From the NCBI RefSeq assembly GCF_943734655.1, contig NC_071355.1:76831449-76895448 (forward strand): 64,000 nucleotides of DNA, in the 5' to 3' direction. The notes under the pieces are model-generated. The model was not told the DNA's origin and did no database searches. It saw only the letters and a program-made list of their open reading frames with translations. The position numbers were made by a program, and so were the translations under genes. Below are positions 1 to 11,977 of this stretch, one piece after another (positions within the stretch are counted from its first letter, which is position 1; every line of letters starts with the position of its first letter). Source of the DNA: Sabethes cyaneus. Lineage: Eukaryota; Arthropoda; Insecta; Diptera; Culicidae.

Positions 1-1487
1 GGTTTTTATGATGGTTAGAGATCTCTTCCCTCTCTAAGAGAGGGGGGGGGGGGGGGGGCGCATAGAAATGAAACACAAATTTATGCATAACTCGAAAAAC
101 TAATCAAGCAAATGGAACCAAATTTGGCATGTAGGAGTTTTAGGTAAGCTTAATTTTGCTCATCTTCAGCATATAGAGACAGAGCAATCTGCTTCTCACA
201 CAACCAAGAGCGTTCGTTTTCTGTTCGACCGTTTACTCTCTCTCCGAATGATGCCTGAATACCGTTTTCTCTTATAATCACTCATCTTGCGCAGAGGGAG
301 CACAACTACAAGCAGAGGTAATATTTTCTTCGCACACTGGAGACAAAATATTATTTGCTCCGTATCCCAAAGAGAACATGGGACAGGCAATTATATGAAC
401 TGAAACGATATGCTCCTTGACATTGAGAGCAGGCATTCGGTAGTGCTCCGGCAGAAAAAGAAAGATGAAACAAAACTGACGCTCACTCGGGAACAGAGCA
501 AAACAGAAAAGCACTGCAAAAGCAAAATCTCGTCGTCTCGGCGCACTGAGACCCCTGCCCCTTCTAAGAGAGGGGCTCTCGTACAAATGAAACACAAATT
601 TCTGCATGATTCGAGAACTAATCAAGTAGTCGAATCAAATTTGGTATGTGTGGGTAAAAGGGAAGGGGGGGAGGGCTCCCATACAAATGAAACAAAAATT
701 TCCTCATAGATCGAGAACTAATCAAGTAAATAGAACCTAATTTGGCATGTGAGGGATTTTGGGGACTTGAATTTATTTCATGTTGGTTTGAGACCCCAGT
801 AGTACGGGGGGAGGGGACTCTCATACAAATGAAACAGAAATTTTTGTGTAACTCAAAAACTAATCGAACTCGAGAAATTTTAAACTCTTCCATAAAACAT
901 TACTCAATAAGAAGACCGTCAAAAACCACTTAAAGAGACGGCAGCAGGGCGTGAGCATTGCCAGCAACCCGCCGTCGGAGGCGCTGGCCACTGAGGGGGG
1001 CACTTTCCCCGCAGAAATTACCGCTGTCTAGGTTTATTTGTTTACCTAGGTCTACTGACCTCTATTACTTTCCTTCAGTTGGGTCCGAACGATCAACAGC
1101 GAATAAGGAAAGGATCACCCCTGCGAAGTAGCACTTTCCGCGAAAAGGTTTTTCGCGAAATGGTATATTCCGCGTTATGGTCAACCGAGAATTGGTTTTC
1201 CGCAAAATGGTATTCGGCGAAATGTTATACAATCACGGCGAATTTTCAAATGCTATCCGCTTTTTTTATGTGGCTAAACAATAGGGGATTTGTTTTCTAC
1301 TTTACTATGAAACAAAAATTGAAAATTTGTATATTGCCCATGCTTTCATAGTTACGTAATTGCCAAAATGAATCATCTAAGGTTGAACTCCTTGGAAACG
1401 AGATTGTGACAAAGGTCATCCGAGATTCACGATTTATGTACAGCACAGTTTAATTTGTGACAATACGAAGTTTGTCGGGTCAGCTGG
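1..1487 (+). mobile_element. Helitron-like non-autonomous element, 3' part (5' end outside window)
   Basis: Units at about 59-160, 580-640, 680-750 and 820-880 share the 'AAATGAAAC...AACTAATCAAG' core with the array at 55.2-59.3 kb, in the opposite orientation. The interior at 943-1010 (GC-rich, with 'CCGCCGTCGG') and the last 80 bp, with a motif matching 'GTTTGTCGGGTCAGCT' near 1480, also match the complement of 55215-55400. The element ends with CTGG at 1484-1487 followed by T, which fits a Helitron CTRR/T end. I see no clear 3' hairpin, so the superfamily call is an inference. The interior at 1120-1240 carries a short 'TTTCCGCGAAATGGT'-type minisatellite. No transposase is present. Confidence 0.55.
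1115..1240 (+). repeat. Minisatellite of a 'CCGCGAAATGGT' motif
   Basis: A degenerate 16-20 bp motif (TTCCGCGAAATGGTTT and variants) is repeated about six times. The flanking 'GTCCGAACGA...CAGCGAATAAGGA' also occurs in related form at 12605-12635. A close copy lies at 39800-39910. The tract is inside the Helitron-like element and is probably carried by it. Confidence 0.6.
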
Positions 1488-2229
1488 TTGCTGAATAAAT
1501 TTTTGCTGTATTTATAAGATATAAGATTTTGTAAGATTTTGGCCAATCCCCCCTCCCCCCAGAAAAAAATCTTAGTAAGATTTTTTGAAACAAAAAAAAA
1601 AGTTTTATTTAAAAAGTTAGACATTGAAAGAATATTGAAACAGTCAACAAAGTTTAAACAAGTTTATAAAAACCAACGTTCAATAAAATTATTTAAAAAA
1701 ACAATATCCATTATCTGTTGTAAATCCCTTTATGGCCCACTCACGAACAGAACGTATTTCAGCATTGAGGTTGTCAATAAATGTTGGTGTATGCTCAAAA
1801 ACTTACCAGCGTTCACTTAATGCGCATTGATCCACTCTAAATCGTCTAAACACGTGTCCTCGTCAAGTAGCGTACAAAGAACTTCTTTGCCTCTTCTAGA
1901 TGCCACGCGACATAGTCTTATGTTGGAATTGGCACTCCGTTGCGTCTGATGTACAGATCTGTGATGATCACCCGCGGTTTACTTTGAAGCAAAATACTGA
2001 CCCCACTCTAGTCACATGCGGCATTCAGGATCTTTAGGAACAGAAGAACAATACATCCCTAGAAACATTTTTGTTGTATAGTAGCTTAGCACTAGTTCCA
2101 TTGGTACAGCTATACATTAGTTGAATAAGCTACTTTTAAACAAAAATGTTTCTCGTGATAGCATAAGGGATTTTGCGGCTGCCTTACGGGATTGAGATAA
2201 GTAATTGCAACGAAATATGTTGGAATAAT
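1488..2229. other. AT-rich intergenic stretch with one small inverted repeat
   Basis: No gene is recognisable. A small inverted repeat at about 2060-2158 ('CTAGAAACATTTTTGTT' against 'AACAAAAATGTTTCTCG') is probably a tiny MITE. The rest shows no structure I can name. Confidence 0.4.
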
Positions 2230-2683
2230 CCAGCTTTCCACGAACGATAATGGCGGCTGATGGGTACAACTTTCTGAAGGGCGTAGTTAGGTTATGACAT
2301 TCAATGCAGGAGCGGTTACTGCGGTTACTATGGAAGCCACTATGGTTGTTTGGTGATTGGTAAACATTTTTGCAGACCAGCCGAAGAGGAATTTAGTTGA
2401 AGAAAATCGAATTTTTGTGCTTTCTTAGCTATTATTTTGTGAAATAGTCTTTGCATTGGGTCAATGTGACAATATTTCAGCAAAGAATAGTTACAATACT
2501 GCGCTTCCGTATAGCTAAATTCCTTTTCGGCTGGTCTGCGAAAACAAAACAATGTTTACATTTTTCCTCTCAACCAGCAAACAACCGTAGCGGTTTCCAT
2601 AGTAACCGCAGTAACCGCTAACTAAGCTGTGCCCTTCAGAAAGTTGTACCCATCAGCCACCCTCATCGCTCGTGGAAAGCTGG
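2230..2683. mobile_element. Foldback MITE with long terminal inverted repeats
   Basis: The left end 'CCAGCTTTCCACGA' at 2230 is matched by its complement ending at 2683. The arms continue inward for well over 100 bp, including 'GGTACAACTTTCTGAAGG' and its complement and the 'AGCGGTTACTGCGGTTACTATGG' region on both sides, with small indels. There is no coding potential. The 'ATGGCGGCT...GGGTACAACTTT' subterminal motif recurs in the (TA)n-containing element at 32.6 kb, so the two may be related. Confidence 0.7.
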
Positions 2684-3014
2684 ATAGCATAAACCGATGA
2701 CATCAGATGGCTCAAGAACAAGTAGCTGTTGTTTCCCTGAGTGGGCAAGGCTAAAATACTCAGCAGGTTGGTATGCCTTTCCTTGCAGTATGAAGGATTT
2801 CGACACTTCACAACTTATTAATTTAAAACTTTTTGTAACAACTAATATGAGTTGCTATTAAAAATGTGAATTTTTCACAATTTTTTCGTGTGTGAAAATC
2901 TTAGGTAAGAAATGATTAAACCCCCCAAATAAGATTTTGTAAGATTTCGCGGAACACCCCCTCCCCCCATTATGCCTTACGTAATTAGTGCACGGCCCCT
3001 TATCTTCTGTATTT

Positions 3015-3213
3015 ACGGTACTACAATGCTGCCAGAAAATAGCAGCTGTATAGCATTATGAATACAAAAGATGCAGTCTAGCATTATTCAGCAGAATTGT
3101 AAATAATAACTAGTTTTACAAACGTCCCGTATATAGCTTTTTCAATTTTTTTATTGGCTGAACACTACTGGCAAATGAATCAAAATTGTGTCAAATTGAT
3201 CGAGCCATCCCTG
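3015..3213. mobile_element. Half copy of a hAT-type palindromic MITE (single arm)
   Basis: This segment resembles the right arm of the complete palindromic MITE at 45622-46013: a 'CGGTACTACAATGC' core, 'AAATAATAACTAG', 'TGGCAAATGAATCAAAATTG' and the terminal 'GAGCCATCCCTG' at 3202-3213. The other arm is absent, so it is a truncated or recombined copy. Confidence 0.65.
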
Positions 3214-5335
3214 TCTGTTTATAATATTTGCAAAATTAAAAAACTACAAAACATCATGTCCCAAGTATACTGACACAATAGCAAATATATTACAGTGCAG
3301 TATGATGTACAAATCGTTAGAAAATGTATTGGGAAATCGCTTGAAAATATATTGTATGGCACACCACTATTATTGTAAATTTTTGATAGTTTACTTCCCT
3401 TACACCTCCTGGACGAATTGACATAAAATTATTACCAAATTAAGCGACTCAACGCTGAACCAAAGTAGGGTTTTTACTTTTAATAAACATGTTTTCTCAA
3501 CTGTTTCCTAACGTATTCAGTGGGTTGACCTCTGCTGTTTCAACAGTTACATTTTCCACAAGTACTATCACTCATAAATGTGCAAAAACATTTCCCTTAC
3601 GGCAAATTAGCCTAGCACATATGTGTAAGACGATTAAACCGCAACAAATCACCATAAAACAGCATTGTCACGAACAGTTCCATTTTCATTTTCATGCGAT
3701 TGGGTAGGCTTTCCCCCTGACGCCAGCCGAACAGTAGCGCAATTCTCAATCCATTTATTGTGATACAGTGGTTTGCATGGTCTGCTTAATTTCCGTTTCA
3801 CTTACGCCGGCCGGGACATGCCAAGAACCAAGTTTCAGTTAGTGAGGCTGGCTAGGTGGAGTCTGCATTCACAAATTACCCTAAAACAATTACAGTCTGC
3901 CTCAACTCGTCGATAGCTGCAAGTCCAAGTCCACGGTTCCCATTCCATCCTGTTGAATAATACATTTGTTTGCCGTCTGTCCGATTAAGCTGTAGCTTAT
4001 GGCACAGAAATAATTATTCATAAACATGGAATCATAGCCGAATGCGATGAGCTTATCGAATTCATCATTTTGAGAGCAGGTCATGTTGCAGGTACGGGAA
4101 TTATTCCGGTCCAAACGTGCTTCACTGCTTATGCATTTGCTGTGGGCTCATGGAAATCGGCATAACCTGCTACTCGTCGCCAGTGCATACAAGAGCAAGT
4201 CACCGTTCCGCAACAGTTGGGTGGGTAAGAGTTACAAACTAGTTGATGGTTAAAAGGACAGTAATGCTATTTACACATAACACATTTCTTAATATTTGTT
4301 ATGACCCCATTTATACCCAAAATGTAGATGTAACCAAAATGTAGAAACCTGATTACGCAACTGAAATTGATGATAGTGTGCCAAAATGCCATATACTGCA
4401 CTCAATTGGTAGAACCCCGCTTTAGAAACGGTGGTGTGACGGTCGCTGACAGTACTGCGCTAGATTGGATTTTGAAACATCTGTATTGTATTGATGGTTG
4501 GAGAGGGATGCGATTTATTTTCTACATATACTTAGAATATTCAGATTGCAATCAAAATTTTGCTTTGTTGCTGTTGTTGTTATTATTAGTTTATTAGGAC
4601 TTTTTAAACGCAAGGCGTTCATTCAAGTCCTCAAAACTTTGCTTTGTTGCTATACTGCTATACTCTATTTTTCAGAATTAACGTACAGGATTCCATGGAA
4701 ATCCAAAAATCGAGTTAATCGCCCAAATCAACACCCAAGAAGCATTATCGTGAATTTTTATCACTAAAATACTATGAATAAACAAACAAGAAAAAGATAT
4801 TTTGACAATTTTCCAAGAAGTAGGTTCCCTAACTTCTTCGACGACTTGAACAATTTTGAGTAAATATTTTTCAAGATACTTTGATTGCTGAGAAAATTGG
4901 CCTACATTCTCATTCAAAAAAGCATTGTAATGCTTAGTTTCAGAGATACAAATTTTTAAAATCAGCGATCCCCGAGAAAATCGGATAACTAACCTTTGGA
5001 ATTTTCTGGAAGAATAGGATGCATCAAATTGGTTGAATATTGTATTCATTCATACGTCTATGAATAGGCTATGCCCGCGTACAACATCTCATGAAATTCT
5101 AGAATCCTTCGGCCCATCTGGTACGATAATTTTGAAAAATGCCTTTTTAACACACTGTGTCAACCTGGCAAGATCGTTATTCCCAAAAGGATTCAAACTA
5201 ACTTCAGGATAATTCGAATGTTAGTCTTGTTGCGATGACTTTTGGCAGTTGTTACGGACATAGTTTTATTTATTCGCGGTTCCTCAGTCTACATCACATA
5301 TGGAGTGGTATGTGCCTTGTATCATAATGTTTAGA
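3214..5335. other. Intergenic DNA without recognisable genes
   Basis: Only short spurious reading frames were seen. 3700-4220 is less AT-rich and looks low-copy. I found no splice-site-bounded exon or known repeat in it. Confidence 0.35.
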
Positions 5336-5344
5336 AACCCTTTT

Positions 5345-5425
5345 TGATTTTTATTTTTTTTTTTTTTTTTTTTTTTTAATTCTATATTAGAGAGGTTTTC
5401 AGCCTGCGGCTGGTTCGCCTCTTTT
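5345..5425. repeat. Poly-T run joined to a GC-rich hairpin-like motif
   Basis: A run of more than 20 T is followed by 'AGAGAGGTTTTCAGCCTGC' and 'GGCTGGTTCGCCTCTTTTG'. The AGAGG/CCTCT and CAGCC/GGCTG segments can pair. It may be the A-tail end of a retroposed element on the minus strand; the family is not identified. Confidence 0.3.
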
Positions 5426-7084
5426 GATTTTTATTCAATTCATTTCATTATTAATGTTATTATCCTTAAAAAACAAATACCAAGCATTTCAATATATTAT
5501 TATATTTATTACTGTTTGCAGAATTTGGTGAAAATTTAAACTGCTTAGTAGGAGATAAAAGAAACACGTTATTTTGTAGTTCTAATTCTAGTCATACTAA
5601 CTCTTAGTTAGTGTGGAGGATTAGTACATAACGTATCCATTCTGTACTTCTCCTCCAAACTAACTAAATGCTAAATGCAATATGTAAATATTCATTAATT
5701 TCATTAAAAAGTTCAACAGTGCAGTACAGTTCCATCTTATATTTTAGTCACTCTGAAGGACACGTTTTTGTGCGAAAATTGAATTATTCCAAAATTTTTA
5801 GCAAGTTTTAGTTCTCATGAAAATTAAATTACTTCAATTAGTTTTCACTAAAGGTAACTATTTTCCTTCTATTAATTATTGCTGGAAAACCTTGCCGCAG
5901 TTTTGCATTGATTTCCCGAGCCAGAGTGGGATATTGGGGTCCATTTCTTGATGGAAACTGTGCCGAATAGGGGTAATTTGTTGCTCCAGTTTTCCGTCTG
6001 CTCTGGTAACTGGTGTGGAGCATACACCAGTTCGCAACGTTACATGGGATAGTCATAATTTAATTAAAAGTTGAATGAAAATCTGCTTCACCGCTTTGCC
6101 ATTGTTGAAAGTAGTAACAGTCGTAACAGTAGAACTACACAGAATATATAGTTACAGAAAATCATTGCTCGCCGGATTTGGCTTTGGTTGTGCTTTTTGC
6201 CGGCTGGAATGCTTCGGAACCCGAGCTGTATTGCATCCCGATCGCTGTCGGTGGCTTTTTGTTTGTTTTGTACTTTGTATGTGTTACAATAGAAATATAT
6301 CTGCAAGTTTAGTTTCTAAGCTGAATTTGATTTTTAAATAATTTTTATAGAAAAATCTTTTGACCATTATATGTCTAAAAATACATTGTTTTATATTCAC
6401 TCTAAATGTTTATTTCTTATAATTTCGTTTTGATGGCACGATATTTGTCCGGTTAATTAGTGCGTTACGCGTACTTAATTTTGGACACTTCCATTTAATT
6501 TTTCCTTCGTCAATACGTTCATAGATTTAAAATAAATTTTAAATTAGATCCATTGAAATATAAGCTTTAGTTATTGGAGAAATCTTATTTGTATAATTAG
6601 AATGATTCGATGATACGAAAAATGGTTTAAATAATACAACTATTAAGATAAGCGGTGTATTGAGTGTGTTGTGCTTCATACGAGTACTAAGTATACTAAG
6701 TCATAGTAAATAATACTAATACTAAGTCATAGTAAAGTCGAATTCTGTAACGTATTTGGATAGAGTAAGACGAAATACTACAAAAGCGCTTATCTGAAAG
6801 TTTGGGCTATCATAATTTTGAACACAGAAGCTTCATCAACAATATTCATCTGTCACGTGAAATGTGACGAATTTACACCAAATACGTTAGAAATTTTGGT
6901 TGTTGCGGTTTCATTGTAGTAGCACATCATGAAAGCACGGAAAACTCTATTGTAGTAATATTTATTGATTTATTTGCTTCTTAATGGGGCTTTCAACCCG
7001 GTTGTTGGTTTGCCCCGCATTTAGGAATCTGGTGAGCGGTGTAAAAAATTTTCAAAAATATAATTGAAAAGTGGATATTTGTAT
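5426..7084. other. AT-rich intergenic DNA
   Basis: No gene recognised. 6670-6740 contains short direct repeats of 'ATACTAAGTCATAGTAAA'. Everything else is simple AT-rich DNA. Confidence 0.35.
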
Positions 7085-7425
7085 AGACCAACCTCGTGTT
7101 TTTAGTCTTTACGTCGAAATGCGGTCAAGCATATATATGAATATTTTTTGAAACGGTGGTTCTACAATTGATGAAGGGACGATTGGGGAAAGCTATGAAT
7201 TTTTTTTGGAATGGAGGGGAAAGAGAGAAAAGGTGAGAGAGGGGGGGAGGTTATTGGTAGCTACGCTTAACAGGTAGTCGTTGTGCCTTCTAACTTTTGT
7301 CCAATGCTGGAAGGTGCATGGGTTGAACCAAGCTATAACCTGAGATTACAACCTGATTCGAACCCACAACACCCCTCAGGGCATGTGGCTCGCTGGTACC
7401 CTGTACCTTTGAACCGCAAAATTGA
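7085..7425 (-). mobile_element. tRNA-derived SINE-like element, family 1, reverse copy
   Basis: The complement of 7355-7370 holds a good pol III B box (GGTTCGAATC). Downstream blocks (the GGTTCG...CATGCACCTTCCAGC region, the pyrimidine-rich CCCCTCC tract, 'CAATTGTAGAACCACCG') match the forward copy at 44950-45300 in order. The end at about 7085 is set by loss of similarity. Target-site duplications were not resolved. Confidence 0.6.
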
Positions 7426-7444
7426 TCTTTTCTGAACCTTAAAA

Positions 7445-7475
7445 GTAATTTATTTATTTATTTATTTATTTATAC
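7445..7475. repeat. (TTTA)n microsatellite
   Basis: Short perfect run of TTTA units, about seven copies, at about 7449-7473. Confidence 0.75.
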
Positions 7476-7989
7476 CAGTCTTCGAAATTTCGTACAGAAA
7501 GTTCTTAGTGATTACTTATTCTAAGTTTGAAACTAGTCCGAGTAACATTAAAATCATAATCGTCAGAAACAGTATTAAATACACAACATACGTCAATTGG
7601 ATTGTTTTGAGCGAACTGATACGGTGCAATGGAAGCCTAAAGAAATCAGCTCGTCGAGTATGCCTCGAGTATGCGTCGAGCTCCGGGCTGTCTATATTAA
7701 CTCCTAGCAGATCAAAGATGAATAGTCGTTGCAGCAAAGCCCTCCTATTCGCTAGCATTGGCAGACGTATTAAAGCGCATCGATGTTAGTAAGGAGGCAG
7801 TCGAACCGGATCATCCCAGGGCAAGACTAGTACCGTGGACCCCAGTTCGTTTGACCGTTTTTAATCTGAACACTGTGTGCTTGCAACGGCATATACAATT
7901 AATACAACCAAACTAATACCATGTATGTGTGTCATTATGATTTAAGTTTTACTTGATGTAGTTTGTATTGTGTCTCGTTCGGTGTACAC

Positions 7990-8250
7990 GTACTAATGTT
8001 TAAGTTACGGTCGTTGATAATAAATAAATTCCGAAACGGAGCTGCATGCAGCACTATTTTTCGTGACCTCAAACAACTCGGCATAAGAAGAGGACTTTCA
8101 TACTATATAGTAAAAAGATTCGTCGAGACGGGATCGGTTGAAAACCGTATAAAAAACAGAGGAAAACGAAGCGTTAGAACCGCAGAGGTCTAAAAGGTAC
8201 CCGTACTGAAGGTTCCGTACGGAAAATGGCAGTTGAGCTGAATATCAACC
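7990..8250 (+). pseudogene. Tc1/mariner-superfamily transposase, N-terminal fragment
   Basis: A frame from about 7996 encodes 'KLRSLIINKFRNGAACSTI', then 'YIVKRFVETGSVENR' and 'KRSVRTAEV'. This is the paired helix-turn-helix N terminus of mariner-like transposases, with the ETGSVENR linker typical of this superfamily. A stop follows at 8191-8193, and related codons ('MAVELNINR') continue in another frame to about 8250, where the sequence switches abruptly into an RTE endonuclease. The catalytic domain is missing. It is the same protein region as the start of the DD37D element at 19.4 kb but a different family member. Confidence 0.65.
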
Positions 8251-8251
8251 G

Positions 8252-10246
8252 ACCGACTCGGAAATCGACCACGTTTTAATTGATGGAAGGCACTTCTCGG
8301 ATATCATCGACATTAAAACCTGCTGTGACGCGATTCTAACCACTATCTTTTGATAGTTAAACTGCGCCAAAAACTTTCCTTCACCCGCCACAGTACAATC
8401 TGGAACGACTCAAGTTACCTGAAGTCGCTGCTAAGTACAGGCAAAAGTAGCACTGCCGGTTGAGGAAGAACTAAACAAAGTCCCTCTCGGGGACTACTGG
8501 GAGGACGTTAAAGAAGCCATCAACAGTGCAGTGGATGCCATTGGGATCGCTAAAAAGTGTCGACATTACAACGAGGAATGCCAGATGGTATTACACGAGA
8601 ACAATGCTGTGCAGGCGTCGACGCTACAGCAGGGGACTCAGCAAAACGTGGAACATTATAGACAGAAACTGACAGTAAACTCAGTTTTCCGGGATAAGAA
8701 GCGCCGCTTGGAATAAATTGAGAACGAGGACATAGAACAGCTGTTTCTCCCTCAGGAAGAAACAGGGTAAAAACGGAGGGATCTTGTCGAAAGAACGTGA
8801 GGTGATCGAAAGGAGAAAGCAGTTGATGGAGATCTGCCAAAATAGGAGTAGTGATCGAAGCCATCAAGCAGCTCAAGAACAATAAGTCGGGCCCGGATAC
8901 ATTGGTAATCTGTCTGCATCGGTTGATAGTCAGGATCTGGCAATCAGAATTATAAAGTCTGAATGCAAGACTAAGGCCACGGTGGATGGTGTGTGAGTGT
9001 GAGGATCAGGGCTTCGACCGATCCTTTTTTTCTACCGCAGTCCCACCAACGCGCATTCAAGTTCACACCGTCCGTTTAGTGATGGAATACGAACGCTATG
9101 CATAACACAACTGGCAGTTTGCTCAGTCAAACGCCGATGGCACGCAGTAGTATGAACGGATTCTAAAGCTTTTTAACATTTTCATTTCGATCAAGTTGCC
9201 TTTACCGTTTGGAGCAGCGAATGACTGCAAAACAGTCAAATGACTGGCAGTCACCACGCTTACGAAAAGCAACCGCACAATCGTATGATTCAATCGTATG
9301 ATTCAATACTACAAAAAAAAAACAACCACTACATGTGCATGGAAGAAGTCGGTCGGACTCCGTCCAATACAAACGAATATTTTGCTTGCGTCGGACCGAC
9401 GTCCGGGTGACAAACTATTACTGTGAGCAGCCGATTTGGAGACAAAAAGAGAAACGAAAAAATACGTCACCGTATGCTTCCAGTCAGTTTGCAGTTTATA
9501 TTCTCAAAGCGCAAAGCAAAACGGGAGATCGACTGTTTGCTTTTGCAGAGATGCCGCATGAATTGTAAGGCGGCAGCAGCGCAAGCGGCAGCTTGACTGA
9601 ATTGAAAAAACAGTCAAATGATCGTTCAAAAAGCGGAGTTTGAATGCGGAAAGTTCGCATTCACGGCAGTCACATTCAACTTGCGATCCCTTTTCAAGCC
9701 CTGGTGAGGATACCGGGCGCGTTATCAAGCCCGTTTGAAACATGCAGGGGACTTCGTCAAGGCGACCGCATTTCCTGTCTCATGTTCAACATTGCGCTAG
9801 AAGGTGTTATGAAACGTGCGGATTTTCAAGTACCAGCTAGCGAGTTCGAGGTGGTGGACAAATTTGTATACCTCTAGACGTTGATGATAATAATTGTATA
9901 GCAAAGAAATGCACAGGTGTATTCTTGCCGAAAGTCGTACTTACTCTACAAGACCCTAAGGTCTGATAAGCTTCACCCACGTACTAAATATATCATGCAC
10001 AAAACGCTAATAATACCGGTAGTCCTCTATAGGTACGAAACGTGAACAATACTCGACGGGGACTTGCAAGCACTGGCCGTTTTCGAACGTCGTGTGTTCA
10101 GGGTAATCTTTGGCGGGGTATGTTAGAACGGTGTATAGAGGATAAGGATAAACCACGAGCTGGCGCAGCTCTTCGGCGAATCCACTATGTGAAAGTCGCT
10201 AATGCTGGAAGGCGGGCGGGAGTATGCAAAGTTGCTTACTTACATG
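8252..10246 (+). pseudogene. Decayed RTE-like non-LTR retrotransposon ORF, interrupted
   Basis: Pieces in several frames follow the order of an insect RTE-type polyprotein. First comes the end of the endonuclease ('DHVLIDGRHFSDIIDI'-like, 8265-8320). The linker follows ('PLGDYWEDVKEAINSAVDA', 8482-8540, and 'NSVFRDKKRRLEE' near 8685). Next is the start of the RT ('AIKQLKNNKSG', 8855-8890; 'CLHRLIVRIW', 8912-8942), then RT motif 'RGLRQGDRISCLMFNIALEGV' at 9750-9810, 'FEVVDKFVYL' at 9845, and the C-terminal 'ALAVFERRVFRVIFGG' and 'RINHELAQLFGE' at 10070-10180. Many stops and frameshifts make it dead. 8955-9660 does not match the ORF and is probably a later insertion or replacement. The 3' end is cut by the hAT element at 10247. 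Confidence 0.75.
8955..9660. other. Unidentified segment inside the RTE remnant
   Basis: RT coding similarity stops near 8950 and resumes near 9690. The segment holds repeated 'ACAGTCAAATGA' (about 9232 and 9611) and related 'CAGTCA' motifs, consistent with a degraded MITE, but I could not define its ends. Confidence 0.3.
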
Positions 10247-10370
10247 CAGTGGCGACTCGTGGTGGTTTAGCTTACCTGTTCAACCAGCGAAAAATACAAA
10301 TTAATACGCAGCTTTTTTTATTATCGAAATTCTATATTTTATTCATAAAACAAACATTAGGTGTATGCAC

Positions 10371-10514
10371 GTAGCGCTTGCTATGTTGCGTAAACGGTGT
10401 ATTTCGTGTATATGCTGCCGCAATTCGCATAGCAGTTCCGGTTTCTATGGAAGCGGCAGAGTAGCGGCAGTTTAAATACGCAATACTCCGTATACGCAAC
10501 ATAACAAGCGCTAC
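10371..10514. repeat. 144-bp palindrome (MITE-like) nested in the hAT element
   Basis: 'GTAGCGCTTGCTATGTTGCG' at the left is matched by its complement ending at 10514. The arms extend to a central part containing 'GCTGCCGC'/'GCGGCAG'. A shorter relative with the same 'CTGCCGCT...AGCGGCAG' core is at 20651-20729. Confidence 0.7.
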
Positions 10515-10672
10515 GGGAATACCCCTATTATTTGAATAACAACGGAATACGGCGGTTTACTTTAGCAGCAAACCCGTCTCTGAATTTTAACTACGAACCT
10601 AAGACTTTCCGTTCAATTTACCTATTGAACCAAATTCAAGAATAACCACCACACGCACCACAAGCAATATGC

Positions 10673-11065
10673 GTAAGTTGTTCAATGCTAAAGATGAACG
10701 AGTTAATGAGAAAATTTTGCGAATAATGCATGCCATCCCCTTCGTACCAATACATTGTCCTGGTGCTAATCTCTAAAGCAACGTTCAAGCGTCGTATTGA
10801 ACGTTTTGCTCATTAGCTTCGTAACTCGATAAAGTGGAATCAAAGCGCAGGCCATAGGAATATGGGGTAGTAAGTTGTTCAATGCTGAAGATGAACGAGT
10901 AATGAGACAATAATGCGCCCGAGTAAAAGCTGTTTCACATTCTCTTTTTATATCCTTCGTACCCAGAATCAACACCAGGAATAATGTGTTGGTATATGCT
11001 TGTGCATTGAGATCAAAGCAACGTTCAAACGTCGTGTTGAACAGTTTGCTCAGCAGCTTCGTAAA
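10673..11065. repeat. Diverged direct duplication of about 150-190 bp
   Basis: 'TAAGTTGTTCAATGCT' at 10675 recurs at 10871, followed by 'AAGATGAACGAGT' in both. 'AAGCAACGTTCAA' at 10778 recurs near 11018, with matching downstream text to 'AGCTTCGTAA'. The copies differ by substitutions and indels. Confidence 0.6.
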
Positions 11066-11219
11066 CTAAACTAATAATTTACCGAATTATTCGTATTGCA
11101 TGTGCGTCGGTTCAAACGAAATCATGAACTAGTGATGAAAAAAAATTTTGTCGGGTTGAATTTTGTTGCCTGTCCTATGAACAGGTTGAACATGCGGACG
11201 AGTCGCCACTGCTTACATG

Positions 11220-11640
11220 AACTTTTCACACACACACAGAATTTCATTAGATTCTAAGGGGATCATGCTAACCTCTGGTCGAGTTGGTGCGAAATCCTTC
11301 TATGACATTCTATCGAACTGCCAGACGGTCAACATTGACTAATATACATTGCATTATTGTGGGATGGAAATTTGAGGAAAACGATCGTAAAATCAACAAT
11401 TTACTATACTCCAGTTAAAGAGATCTGACATTGACAATAAGCCGCAACTGATGCATATTTTGTAAACAATTATGCAGAGATCGAACAAAAGTTTATAGTT
11501 TCGGAAACCGTCGACAAAAATATTCGTTTTTTTTTTAATTCTACCACTTCAAGATAGAGTTTGAAAAAATCTTACAACTTGGTAGTACTATAATATAATA
11601 AGGAGATACTATTTTTTTCTACTCCATTCTAATCGGGAAT
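11220..11640. other. Intergenic stretch, nothing assigned
   Basis: A short (CA)n run lies near 11229; otherwise there is no repeat or gene signal that I can support. Confidence 0.3.
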
Positions 11641-11884
11641 GTTTCGCGTATTATCCTCATTTTGTTATCAAACATTTCTCGGGCGGTTGGGTGTGCATTG
11701 CAAACTAGCGGAGCTAGAAGATGGCAAACATTTTGCTGGTCAGATGAGGATGGGAATGTAGACCGGCCAGCTGGTGGAAGTAATAATCGTACTGCAGGAC
11801 GCTTTGTCGGAGTGGCGAGGTTGAACGAAGTATACTTCGTTTTGAGCCGTACAATCGTTTGAGAAAAGCGACCATCTGTCGATT

Positions 11885-11977
11885 ATGCGACAGCGGGGTG
11901 GCGCTGCTGCCACGGGAAGGGAAAATGTAATAACAACCGGGAAAAATCTGCTGTTTCGCGCAAACGAGAGCATCGAG
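11885..11977 (+). CDS. Possible short first coding exon (weak)
   Basis: An ATG at 11885 opens a 31-codon frame beginning MRQRGGAAATGREN and ending ...ANESIE exactly at a strong donor, GAG|GTAAGT (11975-11983). Composition is GC-rich compared with its surroundings. It could be a first exon for CCDC174 at 13373, but it ends in phase 0 while the best CCDC174 acceptor (AG at 13371-13372) needs phase 1. Only the second AG (13373-13374) would keep frame, giving ...NESIE|ARQHG. No family similarity was recognised. It may equally be a 5' untranslated exon or chance. Confidence 0.2.

Larger units (their letters stand above)
10239..11219. mobile_element. Non-autonomous hAT-type element with 8-bp target duplication
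   Basis: The element is 10247-11211. It has terminal inverted repeats CAGTGGCGACTCGT / ACGAGTCGCCACTG and is flanked by perfect 8-bp duplications CTTACATG (10239-10246 and 11212-11219). An 8-bp duplication with CAG...CTG ends is the hAT pattern. No transposase is encoded. It interrupts the RTE remnant. Inside are a nested palindrome (10371-10514) and a diverged internal direct repeat (about 10673-10830 and 10871-11065). Confidence 0.8.
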
